A stretch of 5,993 bases of DNA from Bacillota bacterium (GTDB taxonomy: Bacteria; Bacillota; Dethiobacteria; Dethiobacterales; Dethiobacteraceae), in assembly GCA_018725345.1 (NCBI GenBank), contig QLUI01000124.1, positions 1-5,993 of the forward strand, written 5' to 3'. Each line of letters starts with the position of its first letter. Within the stretch, counting starts at the first letter, position 1. A program made the translations under genes and the position numbers. The notes under the pieces were generated by a model, which saw nothing but the letters and a program-made list of their open reading frames with translations, did not search any database and was not told the origin of the DNA. Below are positions 1-5,901 of this stretch, piece after piece.

Positions 1-21
1 GAGAGTCTACTCCACCTGATT

Positions 22-55
22 AAAAATTCCCACCTACGCTTCGCTTAGAGGTGGG
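22..55 (-). terminator. Probable intrinsic terminator downstream of ftsZ
   Basis: Read on the minus strand, a 7-bp perfect stem (CCCACCT with AGGTGGG; plus-strand arms 29-35 and 49-55, 13-nt loop) is followed within 2 nt by five T residues (plus-strand A-run 22-26). It lies about 37 bp after the ftsZ stop codon. This is the layout expected of a Rho-independent terminator closing the division operon. The plus-strand side has no T-tract, so it should act only on leftward transcripts. A second CCACCT at 12-17 could also pair with the same AGGTGG arm, so an alternative fold exists. The U-tract is short, so termination may be incomplete. Confidence 0.65.
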
Positions 56-91
56 GCCTTAACCCAAAAGAAAAACCAAGATAAAGCTGAC

Positions 92-1141
92 TTAGCGCTT
101 ACGGCGCAGGAATGCGGGGATATCAATATCATCGGAAGAGAACGATCTCTGTGTCAATTCTTCAATAATTTGTTTCCGTTCCGAAGCGCGGTGGTCAAAG
201 CCGGTGGCAATTACGGTGATGCGCACTTCATCATCCAGGCTTTCGTCAATGACGGCGCCAAAGATAATGTTGGCGTCCGGGTCTGCTGCTTCAGCCACAA
301 TGTCAGCTGCCTCGTTAACTTCAAAAAGGCTTAAGTTTACTCCTCCGGTAATGTTTAAGAGGACGCCACGTGCTCCGTCAATTGATGTTTCCAACAACGG
401 ACTGGCAATAGCTTTTTTTGCAGCTTCCACAGTTCGGTTATCTCCGGAACCGACACCAATCCCCATGAGAGCCGCGCCGGTTTCCTTCATAATCGTTTTC
501 ACATCGGCAAAATCCAAGTTAATCAGACCAGGGACGGCAATCAAATCAGAAATGCCTTGTACGCCTTGGCGGAGGACATCGTCGGCTATGCGGAATGCTT
601 CCAAAATGGGCGTACGCTTATCGACTACTTGCAGCAACCTGTCATTTGGAATGGTAATCAACGTATCAACTTTTTCTTTGAAGTTGCTAATCCCTTTTTC
701 CGCAACGGCAGCCCGCCTCCGTCCCTCAAAGGTGAAAGGCTTGGTTACCACTCCCACTGTCAGTGCCCCTAGCTCCCGAGCCAGTTCTGCGATTATAGGG
801 GTAGCCCCCGTGCCGGTGCCGCCGCCCATCCCGGCCGTAACAAATACCATGTCGGCACCTTTAAGCGCCTGTTTAATCTCTTCTCTGCTTTCCTCGGCAG
901 CCTGTGCGCCGATTTCCGGATTAGCCCCTGCTCCGAGACCCTTAGTCAATTTCTCACCGATTTGCAACTTGCACTCTGAATTAGCTAAGTATAGCGCTTG
1001 TGCGTCCGTGTTTACCGAAATAAATTCCACGCCGCGCAAGCCGGCGGCAATCATTCGATTAACCGCGTTACTACCGCCCCCGCCAACACCTATAACTTTT
1101 ATCTGAGCAAATTGTTCCATTTCAAGATCAAATTCAATCAA
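92..1141 (-). CDS. ftsZ: Cell division GTPase FtsZ
   Basis: FtsZ is the tubulin-like GTPase that polymerises at midcell to form the cytokinetic Z ring. The 349-residue product shows the T1 nucleotide loop GGGGSN (about 20-25), the tubulin signature GGGTGTG (106-112), and the T7 loop NLDFAD (208-213), whose acidic residues complete the GTPase site of the adjoining subunit. The globular core ends near TGF (313-315). The conserved C-terminal peptide DDIDIPAFLRRKR (337-349) is the docking site for FtsA and, where present, SepF. The linker between them is only about 21 residues, so the protein is shorter than the 382-residue B. subtilis FtsZ. The start is TTG at 1141. It is preferred over the ATG at codon 8 because the extra residues match the Bacillus N-terminus (MLEFET... 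before IKVIGVGGGG) and an AAGGGG site lies 10 nt upstream of TTG, while nothing similar precedes the ATG. The gene is 29 bp downstream of ftsA and presumably cotranscribed with it. Confidence 0.97.
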   Translation of the reverse strand: MIEFDLEMEQFAQIKVIGVGGGGSNAVNRMIAAGLRGVEFISVNTDAQALYLANSECKLQIGEKLTKGLGAGANPEIGAQAAEESREEIKQALKGADMVFVTAGMGGGTGTGATPIIAELARELGALTVGVVTKPFTFEGRRRAAVAEKGISNFKEKVDTLITIPNDRLLQVVDKRTPILEAFRIADDVLRQGVQGISDLIAVPGLINLDFADVKTIMKETGAALMGIGVGSGDNRTVEAAKKAIASPLLETSIDGARGVLLNITGGVNLSLFEVNEAADIVAEAADPDANIIFGAVIDESLDDEVRITVIATGFDHRASERKQIIEELTQRSFSSDDIDIPAFLRRKR

Positions 1142-1151
1142 CGCAAAGCAT

Positions 1152-1157
1152 CCCCTT
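1152..1157 (-). promoter_or_regulatory. Ribosome binding site of ftsZ (supports TTG start)
   Basis: On the minus strand, AAGGGG lies 10 nt before the TTG start of ftsZ. An out-of-frame ATG (1149-1151) follows directly. It would open a five-codon reading frame ending in TGA at 1134-1136, across the ftsZ start. Because this ATG abuts the G-run, it is probably too close for efficient use. Confidence 0.55.
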
Positions 1158-1170
1158 CCCCGCTGACAAA

Positions 1171-2394
1171 TTAATCAAACATGTCCATGATCCAAGCTTT
1201 AACTCTCTGCAAAAAACCCGGCAAAGCCTTACGCCCTCCCCGCTGGTCTCGTGCTACAAACATATGGGCATTTTGCACATAGTGGATGATTCCTACTGCT
1301 GTGGAATAGATCGGACTTTTCACCCCCACATAACCAGGCTGGGCAACGCGAACAGGAGCTCTGAACACCTCTTCACACAACTCCGCAATACCGCGCGTCA
1401 GCGAGACTCCGCCTGTCAGCACGATACCCGCCGGCAAGGGATCCCTGTAACCCATCTTGTCTAGTTCCTTCGCAGCTAGGTGGATCATTTCCACCAAGCG
1501 AGGCTCAATAATCATTCCCAGCTCCCGGATAGTCACTTTGCGCACATCCTTTCCGGATAATTGGGGCAATTCCGCTGTGACATTTTCCGGCACCAGGGTA
1601 GCCAATGCTACTCCGTGTTCCAGTTTAAGCTTTTCCGCCATCTGAATTGTAGTGCGCAAGCCGACGGCTATATCATTAGTTATGTAGTCACCACCCACTG
1701 GGATTACAGCAATATTTTTGATATGACCATTTTGAAAGACTGCAACTTCCGTGGTGCCGCCCCCGATATCGATTAACACCGAACCCAGTTCCTTCTCATC
1801 GCGTGACAGTGCTATCTCCGCGTTAGCCAGCGAATTAAGCACCATACCGTCAATTTCTAACTCGGACCGCTCCACACAGCGCACCAAATTTCGAATAGAT
1901 GTGACCATTCCCGTAATAATCATTGCGTCTACTTCCAGCCGCACGCCGACCATCCCTACGGGGTCACGGATTCCGTCGTAACCATCCACAATATATTCCC
2001 GCGGCAAAACATCAATAATTTCACGATCCGGAGGGAGGGCTATTACCCGTGCCGCCTGTAAAACCCGCTCCACATCATCTTCGGTGATTTCTTTATCTGC
2101 GCCTGAAACGGCTACCACGCCGCGGTTATTAACCAAACCCACCTGGGAGCCCACAATGCCTAAAAAAACAGAAGGTATAGCCGTGCCTACCATTCGCTCG
2201 GCTTCTTCCGCAGCGCGCTTAATCGATGTTACAGTCTTATCCAAATCGACAATGACGCCTTTTTTTAGTCCTTCCGACGGGCTTGTCCCTACACCGATTA
2301 TATTGATGGAACCGTCACCATTAATCTCACCGATAATGGCTCGGACATGCGAGGTTCCGATATCCATACCGCAGACCAGATTCCGTTTAACCAC
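1171..2394 (-). CDS. ftsA: Cell division protein FtsA
   Basis: FtsA is the actin-like ATPase that binds the FtsZ C-terminal peptide and tethers Z-ring filaments to the cytoplasmic membrane. The 407-residue product has the phosphate-1 motif DIGTS (11-15), an inserted 1C (SHS2) domain at about 84-165, the phosphate-2 motif IDIGGGTTEV (208-217), and an adenosine-side motif VLTGGVSL (335-342). It ends in a short amphipathic helix, GFLQRVKAWIMDMFD (393-407), the expected membrane-targeting sequence. Its length is slightly below that of E. coli (420) and B. subtilis (440) FtsA, through a shorter stretch before the final helix. The start codon is GTG with GAGGGG 8 nt upstream. ftsZ follows after 29 bp, the classic ftsA-ftsZ pair. 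Family assignment is secure. Confidence 0.96.
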   Translation of the reverse strand: MVKRNLVCGMDIGTSHVRAIIGEINGDGSINIIGVGTSPSEGLKKGVIVDLDKTVTSIKRAAEEAERMVGTAIPSVFLGIVGSQVGLVNNRGVVAVSGADKEITEDDVERVLQAARVIALPPDREIIDVLPREYIVDGYDGIRDPVGMVGVRLEVDAMIITGMVTSIRNLVRCVERSELEIDGMVLNSLANAEIALSRDEKELGSVLIDIGGGTTEVAVFQNGHIKNIAVIPVGGDYITNDIAVGLRTTIQMAEKLKLEHGVALATLVPENVTAELPQLSGKDVRKVTIRELGMIIEPRLVEMIHLAAKELDKMGYRDPLPAGIVLTGGVSLTRGIAELCEEVFRAPVRVAQPGYVGVKSPIYSTAVGIIHYVQNAHMFVARDQRGGRKALPGFLQRVKAWIMDMFD

Positions 2395-2402
2395 AATTGC
2401 AT

Positions 2403-2408
2403 CCCCTC
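2403..2408 (-). promoter_or_regulatory. Ribosome binding site of ftsA (supports GTG start)
   Basis: GAGGGG on the minus strand sits 8 nt before the GTG start at 2394. As at ftsZ, an out-of-frame ATG (2400-2402) abuts the G-run and is too close to be a likely start. A second purine block, AAGAGGGG, lies just upstream. The rest of the 74-bp spacer to ftsQ is A-rich on the coding strand, with nine consecutive A residues directly after ftsQ (plus-strand T-run 2457-2465). I see no clear promoter in it. Confidence 0.55.
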
Positions 2409-2468
2409 GCCCCTCTTGTTCACTGTTTTCTTATTCCACAAGACTGTTCTTTTCCCTTTTTTTTTAGT

Positions 2469-3269
2469 CTAATTGTTTTTTTGTGTTTTTTCTTCTGCCA
2501 AAGTATTAAAGACAGGCGCCTGCGGAACGCGCAAGTCTAAGTATCCCTCAGCTTGCCGCCCCTGTAGCTGAGCCATAATCTGCACAAGCAAAGCAGCTTT
2601 TTCGCTGTAGCCGCCCTGTCCCAACCAAACCGTGAACCCATCCATAGTAATCAACACTAACTTCTCAGGCTCTGCAAAATTCAACTCTGACACAGACACC
2701 CCTACTGCACTCATAGCCTCAAGAGCCTGCACCACTTCCTGCAACTGAGGGTCCTTCAGCAACATTTCACCTACCGACAGCTCCAGCGGGGCCAACCCTG
2801 TCAGCATGGGAATATTATAGTTTTGCAAGTTTCGGGTTGTGGCGAGCACCATGCCGTCAGTACCCATTGCTAATAAATATCCGTTATATGGAACTAAAAC
2901 CAGCGACCTCTTCTCCAAAACTTCCACCTTTAGTCTATTTGGCAGCTCGCGAGTCACACGCGCGCTTTCTATTCTAGGAATGGTTTTGAGTTTAGCCTCC
3001 TGCTGCGCCTTATTTAATCGCCAAATATTATCTCCCTCAACCACTGTAAGCGCCATGCGTATTTCTTTTTCCGTAGTGTAAGTATTTCCGTGAACAACGA
3101 TTGCTGCAATACTGAAAAAATCGGAACCGATAAAGCTGAGAACTGTCCAAAGGACAACGATAAAAAGCAAAGCAGCCAATAAGCGCCGCTTAATCTGCCG
3201 TCTTTTTTCCGGCGGAACCAAAGATTTTTTTCTGACTTGAACCGGCCTTGCCCAGCGTTTCTTTTCCAT
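2469..3269 (-). CDS. ftsQ: Cell division protein FtsQ/DivIB
   Basis: FtsQ/DivIB is a bitopic membrane protein that joins DivIC (FtsB) and FtsL in the divisome and links the Z ring to septal peptidoglycan synthesis. The 266-residue product has a basic cytoplasmic N-terminus (about 1-29, many K/R), one transmembrane segment (about 30-48), and a POTRA domain (about 53-121) that begins FSIAAIVVHGN and includes LPNRLKVEVLEK. A beta-rich FtsQ domain follows to about residue 254, with the typical closing motif YLDLRVPQAPVF, and the polar tail is short. The start is ATG at 3269, with GGAGGA (plus-strand 3278-3283) 8 nt upstream. It lies between murA (46 bp upstream) and ftsA (74 bp downstream), the usual dcw position. 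Sequence identity in this family is low, so the call rests on topology, domain order and neighbours. In Bacillus the same protein is named divIB. Confidence 0.92.
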   Translation of the reverse strand: MEKKRWARPVQVRKKSLVPPEKRRQIKRRLLAALLFIVVLWTVLSFIGSDFFSIAAIVVHGNTYTTEKEIRMALTVVEGDNIWRLNKAQQEAKLKTIPRIESARVTRELPNRLKVEVLEKRSLVLVPYNGYLLAMGTDGMVLATTRNLQNYNIPMLTGLAPLELSVGEMLLKDPQLQEVVQALEAMSAVGVSVSELNFAEPEKLVLITMDGFTVWLGQGGYSEKAALLVQIMAQLQGRQAEGYLDLRVPQAPVFNTLAEEKTQKNN

Positions 3270-3300
3270 CTAATTCTTCCTCCAAACAATACCCTGCAAG

Positions 3301-3330
3301 GTTGGCGTCTGCAGATTACAATCCGCCAAC
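3301..3330 (-). other. Stem-loop spanning the murA stop codon
   Basis: On the minus strand, GTTGGCG (plus-strand 3324-3330, last codons of murA) is a perfect 7-bp complement of CGCCAAC (plus-strand 3301-3307), with a 16-nt loop that includes the TAA stop. No T-tract follows, so this is not an intrinsic terminator. A second stem, CTGCA (complement of 3310-3314) with TGCAG (complement of 3294-3298), encloses the downstream arm of the first, so the two compete. The structure might protect a processed 3' end or modulate coupling to ftsQ, but that is inference and the stem could be chance. Confidence 0.35.
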
Positions 3331-4590
3331 CCTCCTGATGTCTGCTCCGATCTTACTTAAATCTCCCTCAAGATTTTCATAACCTCGCTTGACATGTTCC
3401 AACCCTTCCACGATCGTTTCGCCCTCCGCCGACAGTCCTGCCACCACCAGAGCGGCACCGGCACGCAGATCAGCAGCGGCTACAGTCGCGCCTGTTAATT
3501 TTTTCACGCCATTGATGATGGCGGTGCGGTTGTCAGTAGCAACAATAATACTAGCACCCATACGATTCAACTCGCCAACATGCTTAAAACGTGACTCAAA
3601 CACGCTTTCGACAATAATACTGCTACCTCTGGCTCGCGTCAGCAACGCCATCATCTGTGCCTGCAAATCAGTTGGGAACCCCGGATAGGGTAGCGTCCGG
3701 ACAAATTCCACCGCCTCGGGTCGAGCCACCCCTTGTACCCGCAGACGATCATTTTCCTCCCTGATTTGCACACCAGCCTCCCGCAGTTTCGCTGTTACCG
3801 CCTCCAAGTGAGCAGGAATCAGCTTTTCCAGAATCACATCTCCGCCGCTGGCTGCCACTGCCATCATCAGCGTCCCTGCCACTATTCTATCCGGGATGAC
3901 GCTATATTCTACGCTGGCTAATTGAGAGACTCCTTCCACCCTGATTTGGTCAGTACCCGCGCCCCTTACTCTGGCACCCATCTTATTTAAGAAGTTTTGC
4001 AAATCAACAATTTCCGGTTCTTTTGCAGCATTGGCAATAGTCGTCATGCCATGAGCATATACGGCTGCCAGCATAATGTTTTCCGTGGCGCCCACGCTAG
4101 GATAGTCAAGATGAATATCTGCGCCAGTCAGGCGTACACTGCTGCCGTAGAGATAGCCCTGCTGCTGCTCCCGAAACTGGACGCCTAGTGCAGTAAGACC
4201 CTTTAAATGAAGACCAATGGGTCGATGACCGATAGCGCAGCCGCCGGGGCGAGAAATACAAACCTCACCGAAGCGACCCAGCAACGCGCCCATTAAGAAA
4301 ACGGTGGAACGCATTTCCCTCATCAGCTTTTCGTCAATCAGGTAACTATGCACATTACTAGTTGAGACTGCCATGTTGCTGCCACTCCAGGTGACACTCA
4401 CCCCGAGACTGCGAAGAATTTCCACCATTTTAGCCACATCACGAATCCGCGGCACATTAGTCAGAATTATTTCCTCGCTTCTTTTATTCAATAAAACAGC
4501 GGCTAGGATCGGAAGGATCGAGTTTTTTGCTCCACCTACTCTCACAACACCCTCTAGACGGTTGCCGCCGCGAATTACATATCTCTCCAT
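3316..4590 (-). CDS. murA: UDP-N-acetylglucosamine 1-carboxyvinyltransferase MurA
   Basis: MurA transfers enolpyruvate from PEP to UDP-GlcNAc, the first committed step of peptidoglycan precursor synthesis, in the cytoplasm. From the chosen start the protein is 424 residues, typical of the family. Visible key residues include K22-N23 in GGAKNS (the E. coli K22/N23 pair), catalytic C118 in RPGGCAIG, the general-base Asp (D308) in GFPTDLQ, and D374 in ADLRAGAAL. Cys rather than Asp at position 118 predicts fosfomycin sensitivity. The ATG at 4590 (MERYVIRGGNRLEG) is chosen over an in-frame TTG at 4617: AGGAAGG lies 7 nt upstream of the ATG, residue numbering then matches other MurA proteins, and the overlap with murB disappears. 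murB ends 16 bp upstream, so the two successive enzymes are adjacent. Many Firmicutes carry a second MurA paralogue elsewhere, which this window cannot show. Confidence 0.96.
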   Translation of the reverse strand: MERYVIRGGNRLEGVVRVGGAKNSILPILAAVLLNKRSEEIILTNVPRIRDVAKMVEILRSLGVSVTWSGSNMAVSTSNVHSYLIDEKLMREMRSTVFLMGALLGRFGEVCISRPGGCAIGHRPIGLHLKGLTALGVQFREQQQGYLYGSSVRLTGADIHLDYPSVGATENIMLAAVYAHGMTTIANAAKEPEIVDLQNFLNKMGARVRGAGTDQIRVEGVSQLASVEYSVIPDRIVAGTLMMAVAASGGDVILEKLIPAHLEAVTAKLREAGVQIREENDRLRVQGVARPEAVEFVRTLPYPGFPTDLQAQMMALLTRARGSSIIVESVFESRFKHVGELNRMGASIIVATDNRTAIINGVKKLTGATVAAADLRAGAALVVAGLSAEGETIVEGLEHVKRGYENLEGDLSKIGADIRRVGGL

Positions 4591-4597
4591 TTTCTCA

Positions 4598-4604
4598 CCT
4601 TCCT
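4598..4604 (-). promoter_or_regulatory. Ribosome binding site of murA (decides ATG start)
   Basis: AGGAAGG on the minus strand lies between the murB stop and the murA ATG, 7 nt before that ATG. It is inside the reading frame that would begin at the upstream TTG, which argues that the true start is the ATG at 4590. Confidence 0.6.
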
Positions 4605-4606
4605 GC

Positions 4607-5503
4607 TTAATAACCAAGCAAGCGAATCTCGAGTTCCAGGTTTACGCCAAATTGTCTTGCCACTTCTTCCCTCGCCATTTCGAGCAGATTCCGGACATCG
4701 GTAGCGCTGGCATTACCGCAGTTAACAATAAAATTGGCATGCAGATCAGAGATCATAGCTCCACCCACTCGTCGCCCCTTTAAGCCTGCGGCTTCAATCA
4801 AACGCCCGGCAAAATCATGCGGCGGGTTCTTAAAAATACTGCCGGCATTAGGTTGGTGCGGTTGGTGTTCCCGGCGAAAACGAAGATACTGACCACATTT
4901 TCTTGCCTGAATTTCCTTCTCCCCCTGCGACAGTCGCAGTTTGACCCTGCAAACCACAGAACCGGATGTAATGTTACTTTTACGGTAAAATAACCCCAGA
5001 TCCTCCGCCGCAAAGCTATGTAACCTCAGTTTTTCATCCAGAATCAGCGCCTCGGTCAGCACATCGCCGATTACAGAACCATGTGCGCCCGCATTCATCA
5101 CTAAGGCGCCGCCCACCGTACCGGGTATACCGGCGGCAAAATCGAGTCCAGCCAAACCACGTTGGCCGGCATCACTAGCAAGCCATGCCAGCGGCACGGC
5201 CGCCCCTGCCTCTACGCAGCAGTTTTCGTAGACAAACTGCTTGAACTCACCGGCCAACCGCACCACCGCACCGCGGTATCCCGCATCACTGACCAGCAAA
5301 TTTGTGCCGCTGCCAAGCAGATAAACCGGTATCTCCTCCTGCCGCAGAATCGACAGCACAATAACTAATTCCATCATTGTAACCGGTTCTACAAATAAAT
5401 CTGCAGGCCCGCCGATTTTAAACGAAGTATGCCGGGACAATACTTCATCAGTTCGGACTATCCCGCTTACCTGAGCCGTAATTTTTTCCGCCGTCTTTCT
5501 CAT
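4607..5503 (-). CDS. murB: UDP-N-acetylenolpyruvoylglucosamine reductase MurB (type II)
   Basis: MurB is the FAD- and NADPH-dependent enzyme that reduces the enolpyruvyl group made by MurA to give UDP-MurNAc. In numbering from this start (298 aa), the FAD-binding region carries GSGTNLL (64-70) and AGIPGTVGG (124-132). The substrate-site YRKS is at 173-176, the proton-donor Ser is S222 in NAGSIFKNP, and the C-terminal catalytic Glu is near 292 in LEIRLLG. The substrate-closing loop of E. coli-type enzymes is absent. The YRKS form and length of about 300 fit the type II enzymes of Gram-positives. Two in-frame ATGs are possible. The one at 5503 has GGAGG 5 nt upstream and is preferred. The one at 5515 adds MEAW and has only a weak AAGG close by. 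The gene precedes murA by 16 bp and is cut off from murG by about 410-420 bp of repeats. Confidence 0.95.
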   Translation of the reverse strand: MRKTAEKITAQVSGIVRTDEVLSRHTSFKIGGPADLFVEPVTMMELVIVLSILRQEEIPVYLLGSGTNLLVSDAGYRGAVVRLAGEFKQFVYENCCVEAGAAVPLAWLASDAGQRGLAGLDFAAGIPGTVGGALVMNAGAHGSVIGDVLTEALILDEKLRLHSFAAEDLGLFYRKSNITSGSVVCRVKLRLSQGEKEIQARKCGQYLRFRREHQPHQPNAGSIFKNPPHDFAGRLIEAAGLKGRRVGGAMISDLHANFIVNCGNASATDVRNLLEMAREEVARQFGVNLELEIRLLGY

Positions 5504-5508
5504 CCATG

Positions 5509-5513
5509 CCTCC
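5509..5513 (-). promoter_or_regulatory. Ribosome binding site of murB (decides start)
   Basis: GGAGG on the minus strand lies 5 nt before the ATG at 5503 and overlaps the alternative ATG at 5513-5515. This favours the shorter, 298-residue MurB. Confidence 0.55.
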
Positions 5514-5538
5514 ATGCGCCTTACCGGTACTGTAATTT

Positions 5539-5567
5539 ATAATATGCAAAGGCGGCTGTAGTGTGTT
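5539..5567 (-). promoter_or_regulatory. Weak candidate promoter upstream of murB
   Basis: On the minus strand, TATTAT (complement of 5539-5544) resembles a sigma-A -10 box in an AT-rich patch. Exactly 17 nt upstream is AACACA, a poor -35 match (3 of 6). The start point would fall near 5532, giving a short leader to murB. Support is mainly contextual: murG appears to be followed by a terminator, so the murB-ftsZ genes need a promoter in 5516-5922 or read-through. The same patch contains TATGCAA (5543-5549), complementary to TTGCATA at the start of the nearby repeat. Confidence 0.25.
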
Positions 5568-5572
5568 TTTTA

Positions 5573-5664
5573 TTGCATAGGAAATTATCTCTTTCAGGGA
5601 AGCTACGATCCTATGCAGGGGGGATGTTTTGGGGGTTTCCCCTTATTCTTGCGGGGTGCTCAGG
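5573..5664. repeat. 92-bp direct repeat, copy 1
   Basis: This copy is identical over 92 bp to 5749-5840. It opens with TGCATAGGA (5574-5582), the perfect 9-bp complement of TCCTATGCA (5609-5617), forming a stem with a 26-nt loop. It continues through a G-rich stretch with six then five G residues, then GGGG-TTT-CCCC, a further C4/G4 pairing option, and ends in GGTGCTCAGG. It is non-coding as far as I can tell: the repeat period is not a multiple of three, so any frame would differ between copies. The layered inverted repeats suggest a structured RNA or a dispersed REP/MITE-like element. I do not recognise a named family. Confidence 0.9.
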
Positions 5665-5744
5665 GTCGAAGACCCGTCGAAGGGGCACCGTCCCCTAAAG
5701 AACAAGAAAAACGCGTCTTATGTTAAAAAGCTCGAAGCGTTTTT
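5663..5744. other. Tail of repeat unit 1: hairpins and terminator-like stem
   Basis: Directly after copy 1 is the hairpin GGGTC-GAA-GACCC (5663-5675). GGGG (5682-5685) and CCCC (5692-5695) can pair nearby. GGTGC inside the repeat (5655-5659) can also pair with GCACC (5685-5689), enclosing the first hairpin. The tail ends with AAAAACGC (5707-5714) and GCGTTTTT (5737-5744), a perfect 8-bp stem with a 22-nt loop. It resembles the tail of unit 2 only in its second half (ACGCGT, an A-run, then AAGCGTTTTT). Confidence 0.5.
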
Positions 5745-5748
5745 CATG

Positions 5749-5840
5749 TTGCATAGGAAATTATCTCTTTCAGGGAAGCTACGATCCTATGCAGGGGGGA
5801 TGTTTTGGGGGTTTCCCCTTATTCTTGCGGGGTGCTCAGG
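5749..5840. repeat. 92-bp direct repeat, copy 2
   Basis: This is an exact copy of 5573-5664, offset by 176 bp. The base before it (g versus a) and the base after it (a versus g) differ, so the identity ends sharply at 92 bp. Its 9-bp inverted repeat lies at 5750-5758 and 5785-5793. Perfect identity beside poorly conserved tails implies recent duplication, gene conversion or strong constraint on this block. Confidence 0.9.
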
Positions 5841-5901
5841 ACCGTCAGGTCAACGCGATGTGGCGGCAATCCCTAGCGGATAAAAAAGACGCGTTCCAAG
5901 C
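5840..5901. other. Tail of repeat unit 2, diverged from tail 1
   Basis: It starts with a hairpin, GACC-GTCA-GGTC (5840-5851), in the position where unit 1 has GGGTC-GAA-GACCC, but with different sequence. Further on, ACGCGT (5889-5894) matches 5711-5716 of unit 1, and the following A-run and AAGCGTTTTT match with small indels. No reading frame here looks like a protein. Confidence 0.45.

Noticed and set aside
204..1106. Long plus-strand open frame of 300 codons opposite ftsZ
   Set aside because: It is an antisense shadow of a strongly conserved gene, rich in Ser, Pro and Ala as expected from the reverse complement of its codon usage, and has no protein-like motifs. The other plus-strand frames over ftsA, ftsQ, murA and murB are rejected on the same grounds.
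3014..3289. Minus-strand frame overlapping the start of ftsQ in another register (91 codons)
   Set aside because: It overlaps the ftsQ region coding for the basic N-terminus, transmembrane segment and POTRA domain, which fits the family, and has no independent support.
4591..4617. TTG at 4617 as the start of murA (433 aa)
   Set aside because: The ribosome binding site AGGAAGG lies inside this extension, residue numbering fits other MurA proteins only from the ATG at 4590, and the extension would overlap murB by 11 bp.
5616..5656. G-quadruplex in the G-rich part of the repeat
   Set aside because: There are only three long G-runs close together, with a C4 run between them that favours simple hairpins. 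The fourth run would need a long loop.
5573..5840. CRISPR array
   Set aside because: There are only two copies, each 92 bp, with an 84-bp spacer that is itself related to the following tail. This is far outside normal repeat and spacer sizes, and no cas genes are present.
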